Origin: an uncultured Acidaminococcus sp.
GTDB taxonomy: Bacteria > Bacillota > Negativicutes > Acidaminococcales > Acidaminococcaceae
Assembly: GCA_905213155.1 (NCBI GenBank)
Contig: CAJMHI010000012.1
Location: 1-41,911 of the forward strand
Direction: 5' to 3'
Length of the DNA stretch: 41,911 nt
Translations under genes and position numbers: made by a program
Notes under the pieces: generated by a model
The model's input: the letters and a program-made list of their open reading frames with translations, nothing else
Told to the model about the DNA's origin: nothing
The model's database searches: none
Shown: positions 1 through 7,990 of the stretch, piece by piece
Layout: each line of letters begins with the position of its first letter
Numbering within the stretch: the first letter of the stretch is position 1

Positions 1-105
1 GAGCTATTATGAGCAAATCTGTGAAAACTAGAGAACCGCCGTGTACCGAACGGTACGCACGGTGGTGTGAGAGGTCGGCGGGCCATTGCCCGCCTCCTAC
101 TCGAT
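1..105 (+). mobile_element. 3' end of a group IIC intron (domains V and VI)
   Basis: Only the RNA 3' end lies in the window; any reverse transcriptase ORF would be to the left. Domain V is a hairpin at 36-65: CCGCCGTG (36-43) pairs with CACGGTGG (58-65), TACC (44-47) with GGTA (52-55), closed by a four-base loop and with a two-base CG bulge at 56-57 on the 3' side, as is typical of domain V. The catalytic triad position reads CGC, as in bacterial class C (group IIC) introns, rather than AGC. Domain VI is GGCGGGC (77-83), loop CATT, GCCCGCC (88-94), followed by TCCTACTCGAT with a candidate branch-point A and an AT 3' end at about 105. Group IIC introns usually insert just after terminator hairpins; the 5' exon is not visible here. 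Confidence 0.85.
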
Positions 106-136
106 ATGCGTTTACTGTGCGTTAAACGATAACCAT

Positions 137-206
137 ATTGAAAATTTTAGGTCTTTGGACCCTTAATTTTCAATGCTATTGTCAATGACAAATAAAATTT
201 GTCATT
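137..206. repeat. Two adjacent AT-rich stem-loops in the intron 3' exon
   Basis: ATTGAAAATT (137-146) is the exact reverse complement of AATTTTCAAT (165-174), with an 18-base loop. Ten bases further on, AATGACAAAT (184-193) is the exact complement of ATTTGTCATT (197-206) around AAA. No T-tract typical of a strong terminator follows. The function is unknown. They lie between the intron end and the decayed permease. No gene is seen in 106-224. Confidence 0.6.
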
Positions 207-224
207 ATTGATTTATTTTATTGT

Positions 225-646
225 TTCCTTCTGGCTGGTATGATGGTGGTAGGGGCTTCTTTATTCCATACGGGTATTACCGATCTGATCGGGAAGAAAA
301 TGGTGGTGCTGGGTAGGCTGTTGCTGATTTAATTATTAGTGTCTTGGGGAGTCACCCCAGTTCTTTCATGGTTTCTAAGGTGATTTTCTGGGCTGCGGCA
401 GCGCTGACACAGATTATGTCCAATATCCCGACTATTTTGGTCTTTATGCCGATAGGTGTATCTATCGCTCAGTAGATCGGAGTCAGCCCGTATCCTGTGG
501 CTATGATTATTACACTGGCTGATGCAGCTTCCTATGCAACGCCCTTTGCGGCCCCACAGAATATGATGACCGTAGGTTGGACCCACTATAAATTCCTGGA
601 TTTTATGAAGATTGGGCTTCCCATGGTCTTTGGAGAATCTTATTAG
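225..646 (+). pseudogene. Decayed SLC13/DASS-type anion permease remnant
   Basis: Two pieces of an ion-transporter superfamily permease can be read in different frames. Piece one (225-332) reads FLLAGMMVVGASLFHTGITD and resembles the segment around ALFETGVCDKI in the intact permease at 10163; it ends at TAA 330-332. Piece two, in another frame, reads ALTQIMSNIPTILVFMPIGV, hits an in-frame TAG at 473-475, and continues as ATPFAAPQNMMTVG and YKFLDFMKIGLPMVF to TAG at 644-646. The C-terminal TPxAxPxN-type segment is characteristic of SLC13-like carriers. A frameshift, at least two stops and loss of the 5' part make it non-functional. The start coordinate is approximate. Its terminator at 691 is intact, which suggests fairly recent decay. 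Confidence 0.75.
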
Positions 647-690
647 GGGAATAACAGCCTTAGTATTACCTACAAAATATGAAGAACCTT

Positions 691-733
691 AACAGACTGG
701 CGCATGTATGACAATGCGCCAGTCTGTTTTTTA
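691..733 (+). terminator. Rho-independent terminator after the decayed permease
   Basis: ACAGACTGGCGCAT (692-705) pairs perfectly with ATGCGCCAGTCTGT (714-727) across an eight-base loop and runs into six T residues. In the minus direction it lies just beyond the LysR gene stop, but there the T-tract is poor. Confidence 0.9.
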
Positions 734-793
734 TGCATCGAGATTCATAATGCAGGTGACTGGGAGAATAGCAAGGCAAAAAAACAGTGTACT

Positions 794-1693
794 TTACTGG
801 ACTTCCCGGAGGGTCTTAAAAAATTCGCTGAGTTTTTTAGGCAGTGCCTTAGGCATATGGAAACCGGTAGATGCTTTGCGCCAAACCAGATACAGCGTGG
901 GAGGTTCTATATCCGCGATGGGGACGGCTGTTAAATCCTCGAAACTTCGGATTATCCGTTGATCCAGGAAGGCAATCCCTATATTTTTACGCAGCAGGGA
1001 AATGAGCGTGGAAATCTGGGGACAAAGCTGTTTATATACTAGTTTTTTCCCGATAGAAGCAAACTTTTTCTCCAGTATATGATTCAGGGTTGCGCTGTTT
1101 TCGTATCCCAGTAAGGTACAATGGGATAATTCTTCCAGCGTAGTGGATTTTTTGCTAGCCAGAGGATGATGGACGGACATTGCAGCCATGCGCACTTCAT
1201 CAGGCCCTAATTCTACACTCTCCACACCCTTGGGGAGAAGACAATCCGCATGTACCGGCAGGATGGCTATATCCAGGGTATTATTCAAAAGCATATCTTT
1301 TAAGGCAGAGCGGGTCTTAGTGGTAGGCTGCAAGGTATAGCGGGGAAAACTTTCTTCAAAAAAGAGGGTTAGCTCCGCCCAAAAGGACAGCGAAAGCACG
1401 GGCGTCATTCCGAAACGGAGCAGGCGGGTATCTGTGGCATATTGCTTCATTTCGTTTTGTGTTTTCTCTACAAGTCCTATAATTTCAGTGGCATGGATGT
1501 ATAAGGCCATCCCGGCAGTGGTTAAGGTCAATTGATGGGGCCGCCTGTCAAACAGGGTGACACCTAATTCTTTCTCCAGATTTTGGATGGCAACGGAAAT
1601 CGTGGATTGAGAGACATGTAGATTTGTAGAAGCCCGGTGCATACTTCCGGCTTTATAGACTTCAATAAAGTAGTGCAGCTGTGTTAGTGTCAT
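794..1693 (-). CDS. LysR-family transcriptional regulator
   Basis: A 299-residue protein of normal LysR-type length. Residues 1 to about 60 form the N-terminal winged helix-turn-helix (MTLTQLHYFIEVYKAGSMHR, then SQSTISVAIQNLEKELGVTLFDRR). The rest fits the two-lobed effector-binding domain, with the usual conserved LRFGMTP strand after the linker helix. The ATG at 1693 is chosen because AGGAG lies a few bases upstream and the family signature begins there; an in-frame extension upstream to 1825 has no family similarity. It is divergent from the SLH porin at 1971, the usual LysR arrangement, so it may control the porin and downstream permease. The effector cannot be read from the sequence; the neighbourhood suggests an organic anion. 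It is also the only LysR gene in the window and so a candidate for the shared promoter motif at 5646, 19689 and 22065, although that motif is not found in its own promoter region. Confidence 0.93.
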   Translation of the reverse strand: MTLTQLHYFIEVYKAGSMHRASTNLHVSQSTISVAIQNLEKELGVTLFDRRPHQLTLTTAGMALYIHATEIIGLVEKTQNEMKQYATDTRLLRFGMTPVLSLSFWAELTLFFEESFPRYTLQPTTKTRSALKDMLLNNTLDIAILPVHADCLLPKGVESVELGPDEVRMAAMSVHHPLASKKSTTLEELSHCTLLGYENSATLNHILEKKFASIGKKLVYKQLCPQISTLISLLRKNIGIAFLDQRIIRSFEDLTAVPIADIEPPTLYLVWRKASTGFHMPKALPKKLSEFFKTLREVQ

Positions 1694-1836
1694 AGGCTCC
1701 TCTCCTTCTTTGGTTCCAATGAAGCTATGCGTCCACAAAAGACACGATCGCTTTTTTCGAACGATTGATACATTTAATCTGCTTTGCAACCCAGGTGTTT
1801 CATGTGATAATGAAAGCGTATACAAATACTGGGAAT

Positions 1837-1900
1837 AAGTAATTTGTTATATTCTACCATATAATGCGCTACTCATAAATGGTCCCGATGTTAATCGGGG
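1837..1900 (+). promoter_or_regulatory. Porin promoter with weak -35 and leader hairpin
   Basis: A perfect TATAAT lies at 1860-1865. The matching -35 position (1837-1842, AAGTAA) is poor, which suggests activator dependence, consistent with the divergent LysR gene. A small hairpin CCCGAT-GTTA-ATCGGG at 1884-1899 would lie at the start of the porin transcript and could protect the mRNA. The rest of the 1694-1970 gap is AT-rich regulatory DNA. Confidence 0.5.
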
Positions 1901-1970
1901 ATATTTCCAGTAGAGAATGAACGGGAAGTTGATGAAAAAAACCTATCGCAGCAAGGGGAGGATGGTAAAC

Positions 1971-3275
1971 ATGAAACGGAATGTTGTTTTGGCGATGGCA
2001 GTGGCGCTGGGCATCGGGGTGCAGGCAAGCGCATTGGCTGCAAATCCATTTTCAGATGTGCCGGCAGGGCACTGGGCCTATGGCGCGGTTGCTAAGCTAG
2101 CCGCTGAAGGCGTAGTGGATGGGTATCCGGATGGCACTTTCAAAGGCAACCAGACCATGACCCGGTATGAAATGGCGCAGATTGTAGCGAAAGCCTTAGC
2201 GAAAGGCGCTATTGGTACCGATGATAAACTGGTGGGCGAATTTGCTGATGAACTGGATCATTTAGGCGTGCGGATTGCCAAACTGGAGAAAAATGCGGAC
2301 AATGTGAAAATTACCGGGAACAACCGGATCAGCTACCGGATCGCTTCCGGGGATAAGCTGGACGGCGCCAAAGACAAAACCCAGTCCCGGTTAAGAAGCC
2401 GTATCTGGATGACCGGCGAAGTCAATGACAATTGGAAATACGTCTCCATGCTGGAAAATAACCAATATTTTCAAGGGGAAAATGAATCCGGGGAAGGCGA
2501 AACGCAATTCCAACGGGCCTATCTGGAAGGTACCATTGGGCAGGTGAAAGTAGCGGCAGGCCGTCAGTCCCGTACCTTTAGTGAAGGATATACCTATGCC
2601 CACAGATATGATGGGGTGCAGGCAGAAGTGCCCGTAGGAAAAAATGTGTATGTGAAAGGCATCTATGGAAAACTGGCCAATGCCTATACTTACGATGGGC
2701 CGATTAACAGCAAAAAATCACTGGGCGATACTTTCTGGCTGGCAGAAGTCAATGGAAAATGGGGCAAATGGGATCTGGATGCGACCTACCTGGATGTCAA
2801 TCATGCCTTGACCGCAGATGGTATGGGAAAAACGGCAATTACTGGACTGGAAGGAGACGATTCCATCCTGACGCTAGCTGCTCATTATAATCTGGGCAAG
2901 ATGCGACTCGGCGGCATGTATCTGAAAGGGGATAAAGATGCGTTAAGCGCTGCGGCAAAAGCCAAGTACCCTGGTGCCAGCGATGACGGATATGCTTTTG
3001 ATATTGTCTATGGAAAGCTTTCTTCTAAAAAACCTGGCTCCTGGCACGTCTATGCCAACTACGCTAATCAGGGCGGACCTACCCATATCTATAATAATGT
3101 GTTCAATGGATATAGCCAGGCCTATGGGGCGCAGGGGTTCAAAGGATACAAATTTGGTGCCCGCTATACGCTGGCTAAAAATATTGTCGCCAATATTGAA
3201 TACGATGATATCAAAGGAAAAGAAGACGACAAACGAACCAAGTGGATGTGGTACGAGATGGTATTCCTGTACTAA
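1971..3275 (+). CDS. SLH-domain outer-membrane porin
   Basis: 434 residues. A signal peptide (MKRNVVLAMAVALG, cleavage after ALA, about residue 23) is followed by one S-layer homology domain (NPFSDVPAGHWAY to TRYEMAQIVAKAL, residues about 25-70). A short coiled-coil-like linker (DELDHLGVRIAKLEK) leads to a beta-rich region of alternating aromatic and polar residues up to the C-terminal aromatic MVFLY. This is the porin type of Negativicutes, where the SLH domain binds modified peptidoglycan and tethers the outer membrane while the barrel spans it. It is the clearest diderm-Firmicute marker here. The ATG at 1971 is chosen because GGGGAGG is well placed and the signal peptide starts there; upstream in-frame ATGs lack suitable ribosome sites. 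It is probably cotranscribed with the permease at 3336 (60 bp gap, no terminator seen), possibly serving as the outer-membrane entry route for its substrate. Confidence 0.92.
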   Translation: MKRNVVLAMAVALGIGVQASALAANPFSDVPAGHWAYGAVAKLAAEGVVDGYPDGTFKGNQTMTRYEMAQIVAKALAKGAIGTDDKLVGEFADELDHLGVRIAKLEKNADNVKITGNNRISYRIASGDKLDGAKDKTQSRLRSRIWMTGEVNDNWKYVSMLENNQYFQGENESGEGETQFQRAYLEGTIGQVKVAAGRQSRTFSEGYTYAHRYDGVQAEVPVGKNVYVKGIYGKLANAYTYDGPINSKKSLGDTFWLAEVNGKWGKWDLDATYLDVNHALTADGMGKTAITGLEGDDSILTLAAHYNLGKMRLGGMYLKGDKDALSAAAKAKYPGASDDGYAFDIVYGKLSSKKPGSWHVYANYANQGGPTHIYNNVFNGYSQAYGAQGFKGYKFGARYTLAKNIVANIEYDDIKGKEDDKRTKWMWYEMVFLY

Positions 3276-3335
3276 TTCCCTGGAAACGGTAGACTGTGTT
3301 CAGTAAATAGTATGTAATGCAGGGGGAGATGTACA

Positions 3336-4643
3336 ATGAGCGCAACACCAATTACCATGCCGATGGCACTTTCTTTGGCAGTACTGGCCTATTTTATCAT
3401 CGGGCTGGTGCTGGCCAAATGGTCCATGGGATTGACCGGGATGACGTCCTGCGTGCTTTTGGCACTGTTTCGGGTTGTCAGTATCCCGGAAGCCTTTAAC
3501 GGGGCTACGAATAAACTATTGATTATGCTGGCAGGGCTGTACGTTGTCAGCGGCGCCTTTGCAAAAACGCAGCTCATGAGCCATATCCAGACCGTGATGC
3601 TGCGGCTGCAAAATAAGAAGGGCATGACGCTGTTATTGGGTGTTTTTGGACTTACCGTAGCTTTGGGACAATTCTTACCCAGTGCGGTGCTGGTTCCTCT
3701 CATGGGGACTTTTACTATGGTATTAAGTACGGATACTACCAGCGACGTGACACCGTCAAGACTTATGATGGCCATTACCGGGCTGTCCCCCATGTGCCAG
3801 ATGGTTTTCCCCATTGCTACAGGGCTCATGAACTTTGCGGTATTTAACGCCTATTATGAAAATTTTGCCACCAGTAACGATCAGCTGCTGACGGTGTGGG
3901 AGCCGTTCCTGTTCCGGATCATTCCCTGTGCATTGGTCTTTACCTGGTGCGTCGTGGGATATCGGATTTTGCCCCGGGAAGGCGTCTTGAAAGAAAGTGA
4001 TCTGGTGCAGGTGGATAAAAGTAAGCCTAAGGCGGCGTTCTATACCCCTGTACAGGAAAAAATCGTCTATGTCGTCTTTACCCTTGTTATGCTGACACTG
4101 GTCTTTTCCATGCGGCTGGGTGATTTGATGTATATTGTGCCTGGTGTTGGCGCCCTGGTGCTGGCTTATACCAAGACGATGACCTTAAGCCATATCAAGG
4201 AACATATGTGCTCTGACGTGGTGTTTTTGATCATCGGGATCTTATCCCTATCCTCAGCCTTAGCGAAAACTGGTGCAGGCAAGTTCCTGGGAGAAAGTAT
4301 TTTGGGGCTGATGGGCAGTAATGCGACGCCGGTATCTTTCCTGGTATTGGTTTGCGTAGTAGCGGTTATTATGACCTCTTTGATGAGCAATCTTGCCACG
4401 GCAGCCGTTTTGATCCCGGTGGCGGCAGTTACGGCGATCACGGCGGGCTGGAATCCCAAGCCCTATGTGCTATCTATTTACACGATGGCGTTTTGTGCCA
4501 TCCTACTTCCGTCAGCGTCTTCTGCAGCGGCAATCGGGCATGCCTTTGCTGGATATAACCTGAAAGATTCCTTGAAATTTACCGTTCCGTTTTCCCTTGT
4601 GGGGATCATTGGCTGTGTAATCGCGTTTTATATCTGCTACTAA
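3336..4643 (+). CDS. SLC13-like anion permease
   Basis: 435 residues with about 11-12 hydrophobic segments. The family is recognised from the repeated architecture and from segments such as NGATNKLLIMLAGLYVVSGAFAKTQ, cut here to its pattern: a hairpin entrance followed by a helix that reads LxGLYVVSGA, then GQFLPSAVLVPLMG and, in the second repeat, MTSLMSNLATAAVLIPVAAV. SLC13/ArsB/CitMHS-type carriers import di- or tricarboxylates or other anions with Na+ or H+; the substrate cannot be assigned. A GGGGGAG ribosome site precedes the ATG. It lies between the SLH porin and a metallo-hydrolase, and the trio could form a locus for uptake and hydrolysis of an acidic compound. It is of the same broad class as the decayed permease at 225-646 and the permease at 10163. 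Confidence 0.85.
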   Translation: MSATPITMPMALSLAVLAYFIIGLVLAKWSMGLTGMTSCVLLALFRVVSIPEAFNGATNKLLIMLAGLYVVSGAFAKTQLMSHIQTVMLRLQNKKGMTLLLGVFGLTVALGQFLPSAVLVPLMGTFTMVLSTDTTSDVTPSRLMMAITGLSPMCQMVFPIATGLMNFAVFNAYYENFATSNDQLLTVWEPFLFRIIPCALVFTWCVVGYRILPREGVLKESDLVQVDKSKPKAAFYTPVQEKIVYVVFTLVMLTLVFSMRLGDLMYIVPGVGALVLAYTKTMTLSHIKEHMCSDVVFLIIGILSLSSALAKTGAGKFLGESILGLMGSNATPVSFLVLVCVVAVIMTSLMSNLATAAVLIPVAAVTAITAGWNPKPYVLSIYTMAFCAILLPSASSAAAIGHAFAGYNLKDSLKFTVPFSLVGIIGCVIAFYICY

Positions 4644-4693
4644 GAAGCGCAACATGCGGCGATGCAGCATAGATAGAAAGAAGGCTGAAGGTA

Positions 4694-5551
4694 ATGCATA
4701 CGTATGGAATGAATGAAATCCCTTATGTGGAATCCCTGCCGATCGGGGAAAAGAGCAAGGTCTGGCTGGCCAATCCTTGGCTGCTCAGCCAAAAGCCATT
4801 TAAAATCACGGATGATGTGTATTATGTGGGAACCAGCTGGGTATCCGTGTATCTGGTAAAAACGGAGGCCGGTCTTGTACTGCTGGACTGCGCTATGATG
4901 GAAACTTTTTATCAGGTGGTGGACAATATCCGGGCCATGGGGTTTGATCCTCATGATATAAAAAAATTACTATTAACCCATGGTCATTTTGATCATTGCG
5001 GTGCCGTCCGCATGCTACAGGAATTGAGTGGATGCGAAACCTGGATCAGTCAGCATGATGCCTACTTCTTTACAGAACGGCGGGATCTGATTGCCATGGA
5101 AGATCACGTCCCGGAATTTAAGATTGATCACTATTACGACTATGACAAGGTGATTGATTGCGGCAATATCCAATTCCGGCCCGTACATTGCCCTGGCCAT
5201 ACCCCGGGCACCACATCCCTTTTCTTTGATGTGCAGCAGGATGGCAAAACCTATACCTGCGGCATTCATGGAGGACTGGGCAGCGGCGTTCTCAGCAAAA
5301 AAATGCTGGATCAACAGAAGTGGCCCTATGAAACCCAGCAGATCTACCTGAAGAACTTGGACAAGGTGATGGATGAAAAGGTTGATATCCTGCTTCCTTC
5401 CCACGCCAAACATGCTGTAAAGCATGATATCCTCGCTATTGCTGCCAGCGATGATGGGTCAGGAAAAGGCTTTATTGATCCCGATGCCTGGCACCGCATG
5501 ATCCAAGGAAAAAAGGAAGAAATGCTGAAAATGATTGCCGAAGGCAGATAA
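4694..5551 (+). CDS. Metallo-beta-lactamase-fold hydrolase
   Basis: 285 residues without a signal peptide, so cytoplasmic. The MBL zinc-site signature is complete: THGHFDHCGA (HxHxDH, residues about 97-105), a downstream His in HCPGHTPG, and a C-terminal His in LLPSHAKHAV. The early DDVYYVGTSWVSVYLVKTEA segment and GLVLLDCAM match the typical first strands. Overall it resembles the broad group that includes subclass B3-like enzymes, lactonases and glyoxalase II-like hydrolases, but a signal peptide-less B3 relative is unlikely to be an antibiotic resistance enzyme. The ATG at 4694 is preceded by GAAGGCTGAAGG. It is 50 bp downstream of the permease and followed by a strong terminator, so it closes that unit. 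It probably hydrolyses an ester, lactone or thioester delivered by the permease; this is inference. Confidence 0.88.
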   Translation: MHTYGMNEIPYVESLPIGEKSKVWLANPWLLSQKPFKITDDVYYVGTSWVSVYLVKTEAGLVLLDCAMMETFYQVVDNIRAMGFDPHDIKKLLLTHGHFDHCGAVRMLQELSGCETWISQHDAYFFTERRDLIAMEDHVPEFKIDHYYDYDKVIDCGNIQFRPVHCPGHTPGTTSLFFDVQQDGKTYTCGIHGGLGSGVLSKKMLDQQKWPYETQQIYLKNLDKVMDEKVDILLPSHAKHAVKHDILAIAASDDGSGKGFIDPDAWHRMIQGKKEEMLKMIAEGR

Positions 5552-5570
5552 CCAAATAAGAAATCGTGAA

Positions 5571-5616
5571 GGAGTATGCATTGCGTAAGCGTGGTGCATA
5601 CTCCTCTGCTTTTTTG
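5571..5616 (+). terminator. Rho-independent terminator after the MBL hydrolase
   Basis: GGAGTATGCA (5571-5580) pairs with TGCATACTCC (5595-5604), followed by a six-T run at 5611-5616 after a short TCTGC spacer. Confidence 0.85.
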
Positions 5617-5645
5617 GGTAGTATTACAATATTATGTAAAGTATA

Positions 5646-5711
5646 ACAAAAATATTTTGTCGATTATAGGAAATTTAATTGTTTTACTTTGTTGATGTAA
5701 ATAGGTATCAT
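5646..5711 (+). promoter_or_regulatory. Shared-architecture promoter, copy A (amidohydrolase-Tct operon)
   Basis: A perfect inverted repeat ACAAAA-ATA-TTTTGT (5646-5660) lies upstream of GTTTTACTTTGT (5681-5692). The -35 is TTTACT (5683-5688), the spacer is 17 bp, and the -10 is TATCAT (5706-5711). The repeat centre is about 65 bp upstream of the predicted start site, the classical position for a LysR-type or class I activator. The same elements at the same distances are found at 19689 and 22065. Confidence 0.7.
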
Positions 5712-5803
5712 AGGGTTGTCAAAGAAGGCCGGTATGAAATGAAATTTTCTAAATATTACATAACTTGAGAAAATATAGGATTCTAGAAGATGGGAGGAGC
5801 AAA

Positions 5804-6961
5804 ATGGATGAAGAAACCTTGTTGATTCAAAATGGAACCGTACTGGATCCGGCGTCCGGAGTCAAAGAGAAAAAGGACGTAGCCATTAAAGACGGGAAAA
5901 TTTTTGCCCTAGGGGATTTTTCCCATGAAAAAACAAAGTTCATGGTGGATGCTGCCGGGTGTTACGTGACACCCGGACTCATTGACCACCATGCCCATAT
6001 CTATCCTTTGATGCGGACAGGGATCCCCTCTGAATCCCTTTGCTTTTCCGCAGGGGTCACCACGGTGGTGGATGCAGGCAGTACCGGGTATGCCACCTAT
6101 GAAGGGTGCCGGTCATTCATCCAATCGGAAACACTGCTACAAATCCGGCCGTATTTAAATATCTGCTCCACCGGGCTGGCTACGTTGCCCCACCTGGAGG
6201 ATCTTAATCCGGCGTTTTTTGATGAAGGAAGAATTGCCGAGCTTTTTGCTAAATTTCCCGGGGAATTTGAAGGACTGAAGATCCGGACCAGTAAGAACAT
6301 CGTTAAGGAGTTTGGATTTAAGTCCTTGGACCGCACCCTGGAAATCGCCGATAAGATCGGTGTACCCATTATGGTACATTGCACCAATCCTCCCGGCCCA
6401 CTGGGAGAAGTCATCCGTCGGCTGCGTCCGGGAGATGTGCTAACCCATATGTACCAGAATATTGGTTTTACGCTGATTGATGAACATAAAAAGGTCATTC
6501 CGGAAGCCTACGCAGCACGGGAACGGGGCGTGATTTTTGAGGCAGCCGATGCCAGAGCCCATTTTTCCTTTGAAGTCAGCGAGCCGGCGATCAAAGAAGG
6601 ATTCTTGCCGGATCTCATCGCGACGGACTTGACCCAGTTCAGTATGAACCAGCGGCCCACCTCTTTTAATCTTGCTATGCAAATGTCCAAATACACCTAT
6701 CTGGGCATGGATTTTTATGAAGTATTGCGCCGCTGCACGGAAAACCCGGCCAAGGTAATGCATCGACTGGATACCATTGGAAGCCTTGCCGTTGGAACTT
6801 ATGGCGATGTAGCTATTTTTAAACCGATAGAAACGGAAAATGAGTTTGGAGATCGGCCGTATTACGATCCAGAAAAACAATTACGCCAGGGGCACAAGAT
6901 CTTTAAACCGATGATGACTATCAAAAAAGGAAAAATCGTATATCGGGATATGCTGTTTTAA
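5804..6961 (+). CDS. COG3964-type amidohydrolase/deacetylase family metallohydrolase (copy 1)
   Basis: 385 residues, an amidohydrolase-superfamily TIM barrel. Visible metal ligands: the HxH after strand 1 in GLIDHHAHIYP (about residues 63 and 65), the Lys-containing GLKIRTSKN segment typical of a carbamylated bridging lysine, His in IMVHCTN and in LTHMYQN, and Asp in LIATDLTQ. Such proteins are often annotated as dihydroorotase or adenine deaminase, but characterised COG3964 members hydrolyse acetylated 2-hydroxy acids such as acetyl-(R)-mandelate; the physiological substrate is not settled. The ATG at 5804 follows GGGAGGAGC; an in-frame TTG at 5765 has no family similarity. It is the first gene of an operon with tctC, tctB and tctA (15-30 bp gaps), so it likely acts on the compound those import. 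A second copy lies at 11451. Confidence 0.88.
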   Translation: MDEETLLIQNGTVLDPASGVKEKKDVAIKDGKIFALGDFSHEKTKFMVDAAGCYVTPGLIDHHAHIYPLMRTGIPSESLCFSAGVTTVVDAGSTGYATYEGCRSFIQSETLLQIRPYLNICSTGLATLPHLEDLNPAFFDEGRIAELFAKFPGEFEGLKIRTSKNIVKEFGFKSLDRTLEIADKIGVPIMVHCTNPPGPLGEVIRRLRPGDVLTHMYQNIGFTLIDEHKKVIPEAYAARERGVIFEAADARAHFSFEVSEPAIKEGFLPDLIATDLTQFSMNQRPTSFNLAMQMSKYTYLGMDFYEVLRRCTENPAKVMHRLDTIGSLAVGTYGDVAIFKPIETENEFGDRPYYDPEKQLRQGHKIFKPMMTIKKGKIVYRDMLF

Positions 6962-6976
6962 GGGGGAGATGGAGAC

Positions 6977-7960
6977 ATGAAGTTGGGAATGCTGAAAAAA
7001 ATGGGGCTGTTGGCACTGTCCCTGGCACTGTTTTCCGGATGCGGTAAAAGTGCCAATGAACGGGCTGCCGACAAGGTAGCACAATGGCCCACCAAAGCAG
7101 TGAATATGATCGTTCCCTGGAATGCTGGCGGGGATACGGATATTTATGCCAGGATCCTGGCCAAAAAGCTGGGCGAGAAATTCGGTCAAACATTTGTGGT
7201 GGTGAATACCCCGGGCGGATCTGGGATCGTAGGATCCAAGACCGCTATGGTGGCCAAACCAGATGGATATACCCTGTTGTTTGGACATACCGGTTCTAAT
7301 ACTGTGCAACAAGCCACTAACACCATTGACTTTGATTATAATAAGGATTTTCGGACGGCAGGCACAGCCATCCAGGACAACACCTACACCGTTGTGGTAA
7401 AGAAAAGTTCCGGCTGGAAAAATCTGCAGGATTTTATCGCGTATGCCAAAGCCAATCCTGGCAAAGTGAGATATTCCCAAGTGTATGGAACGATCACCCA
7501 CTATGTGGGATCCAAAATGGAAGAAACCATGGGGATTCAAATGAATATGCTGGATGTGGGCGCCGGCGGTGCAGAACGTCTGGCGGCCTTCATGGGGGAC
7601 CAAGTGGATGTCCTGGCGGCCAATTACCTAAATGTCCGGGATTATATCGAAAAGGGAGATTTCATTCCGCTAGGGGTTTGCTCTGCAGAACCGATGCCGT
7701 CGGCACCTACTATTCCTACCTTTAAATCTCAAGGGTACGATATTGATTTCCCCAAGAGCTATGAACTCAAGTTCCCGAAGGATACGGATCCTGCCATTGT
7801 AGCGAAGGTGCAGGCAGCACTGGAAGAAATTTGCAAGGATCCGGACTTTAAGAATGCATTGGCCAAGTACTGTGCCATTCCAGTTTATCGTTCCGGGGAA
7901 CAGTCCGTAAAAGAGGATGCCTCTTTGGTAGAACAAGTCAAAAAAGCACTTGCTGAGTGA
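6977..7960 (+). CDS. Tripartite tricarboxylate transporter substrate-binding lipoprotein (TctC family)
   Basis: 327 residues. A lipoprotein signal ends in LFSGCGKS (lipidated Cys at about residue 22). The mature protein opens with WPTKAVNMIVPWNAGGDTDI, the hallmark of the TctC/Bug family, followed by VVNTPGGSGIVGSK and DGYTLLFGHTG, which line the carboxylate-binding cleft. It would capture a carboxylate outside the cytoplasmic membrane and deliver it to TctA/TctB. GGGGGAG precedes the ATG. Operon partners with only 15 and 30 bp gaps are the amidohydrolase and tctB. The substrate could be citrate-like or an acylated hydroxy acid; family similarity does not decide this. Confidence 0.93.
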   Translation: MKLGMLKKMGLLALSLALFSGCGKSANERAADKVAQWPTKAVNMIVPWNAGGDTDIYARILAKKLGEKFGQTFVVVNTPGGSGIVGSKTAMVAKPDGYTLLFGHTGSNTVQQATNTIDFDYNKDFRTAGTAIQDNTYTVVVKKSSGWKNLQDFIAYAKANPGKVRYSQVYGTITHYVGSKMEETMGIQMNMLDVGAGGAERLAAFMGDQVDVLAANYLNVRDYIEKGDFIPLGVCSAEPMPSAPTIPTFKSQGYDIDFPKSYELKFPKDTDPAIVAKVQAALEEICKDPDFKNALAKYCAIPVYRSGEQSVKEDASLVEQVKKALAE

Positions 7961-7990
7961 TGGGTGCAGGATATAGAGGAGTGAGATGCA

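Noticed and set aside
329..586. An 85-codon open frame on the minus strand opposite the decayed permease
   Set aside because: It is the complement of recognisable permease fragments, has no ribosome site and no family similarity.
704..962. Two short plus-strand open frames after the first terminator
   Set aside because: They begin inside the terminator hairpin and run antisense through the 3' end of the LysR gene.
4694..5551. MBL gene as a beta-lactamase resistance gene
   Set aside because: No signal peptide, and it is embedded in a transporter unit. The zinc motif alone does not imply antibiotic hydrolysis.
5804..6961. Annotation of the COG3964 genes as dihydroorotase or adenine deaminase
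   Set aside because: No pyrimidine or purine genes are adjacent, and characterised members of this group do not have those activities.
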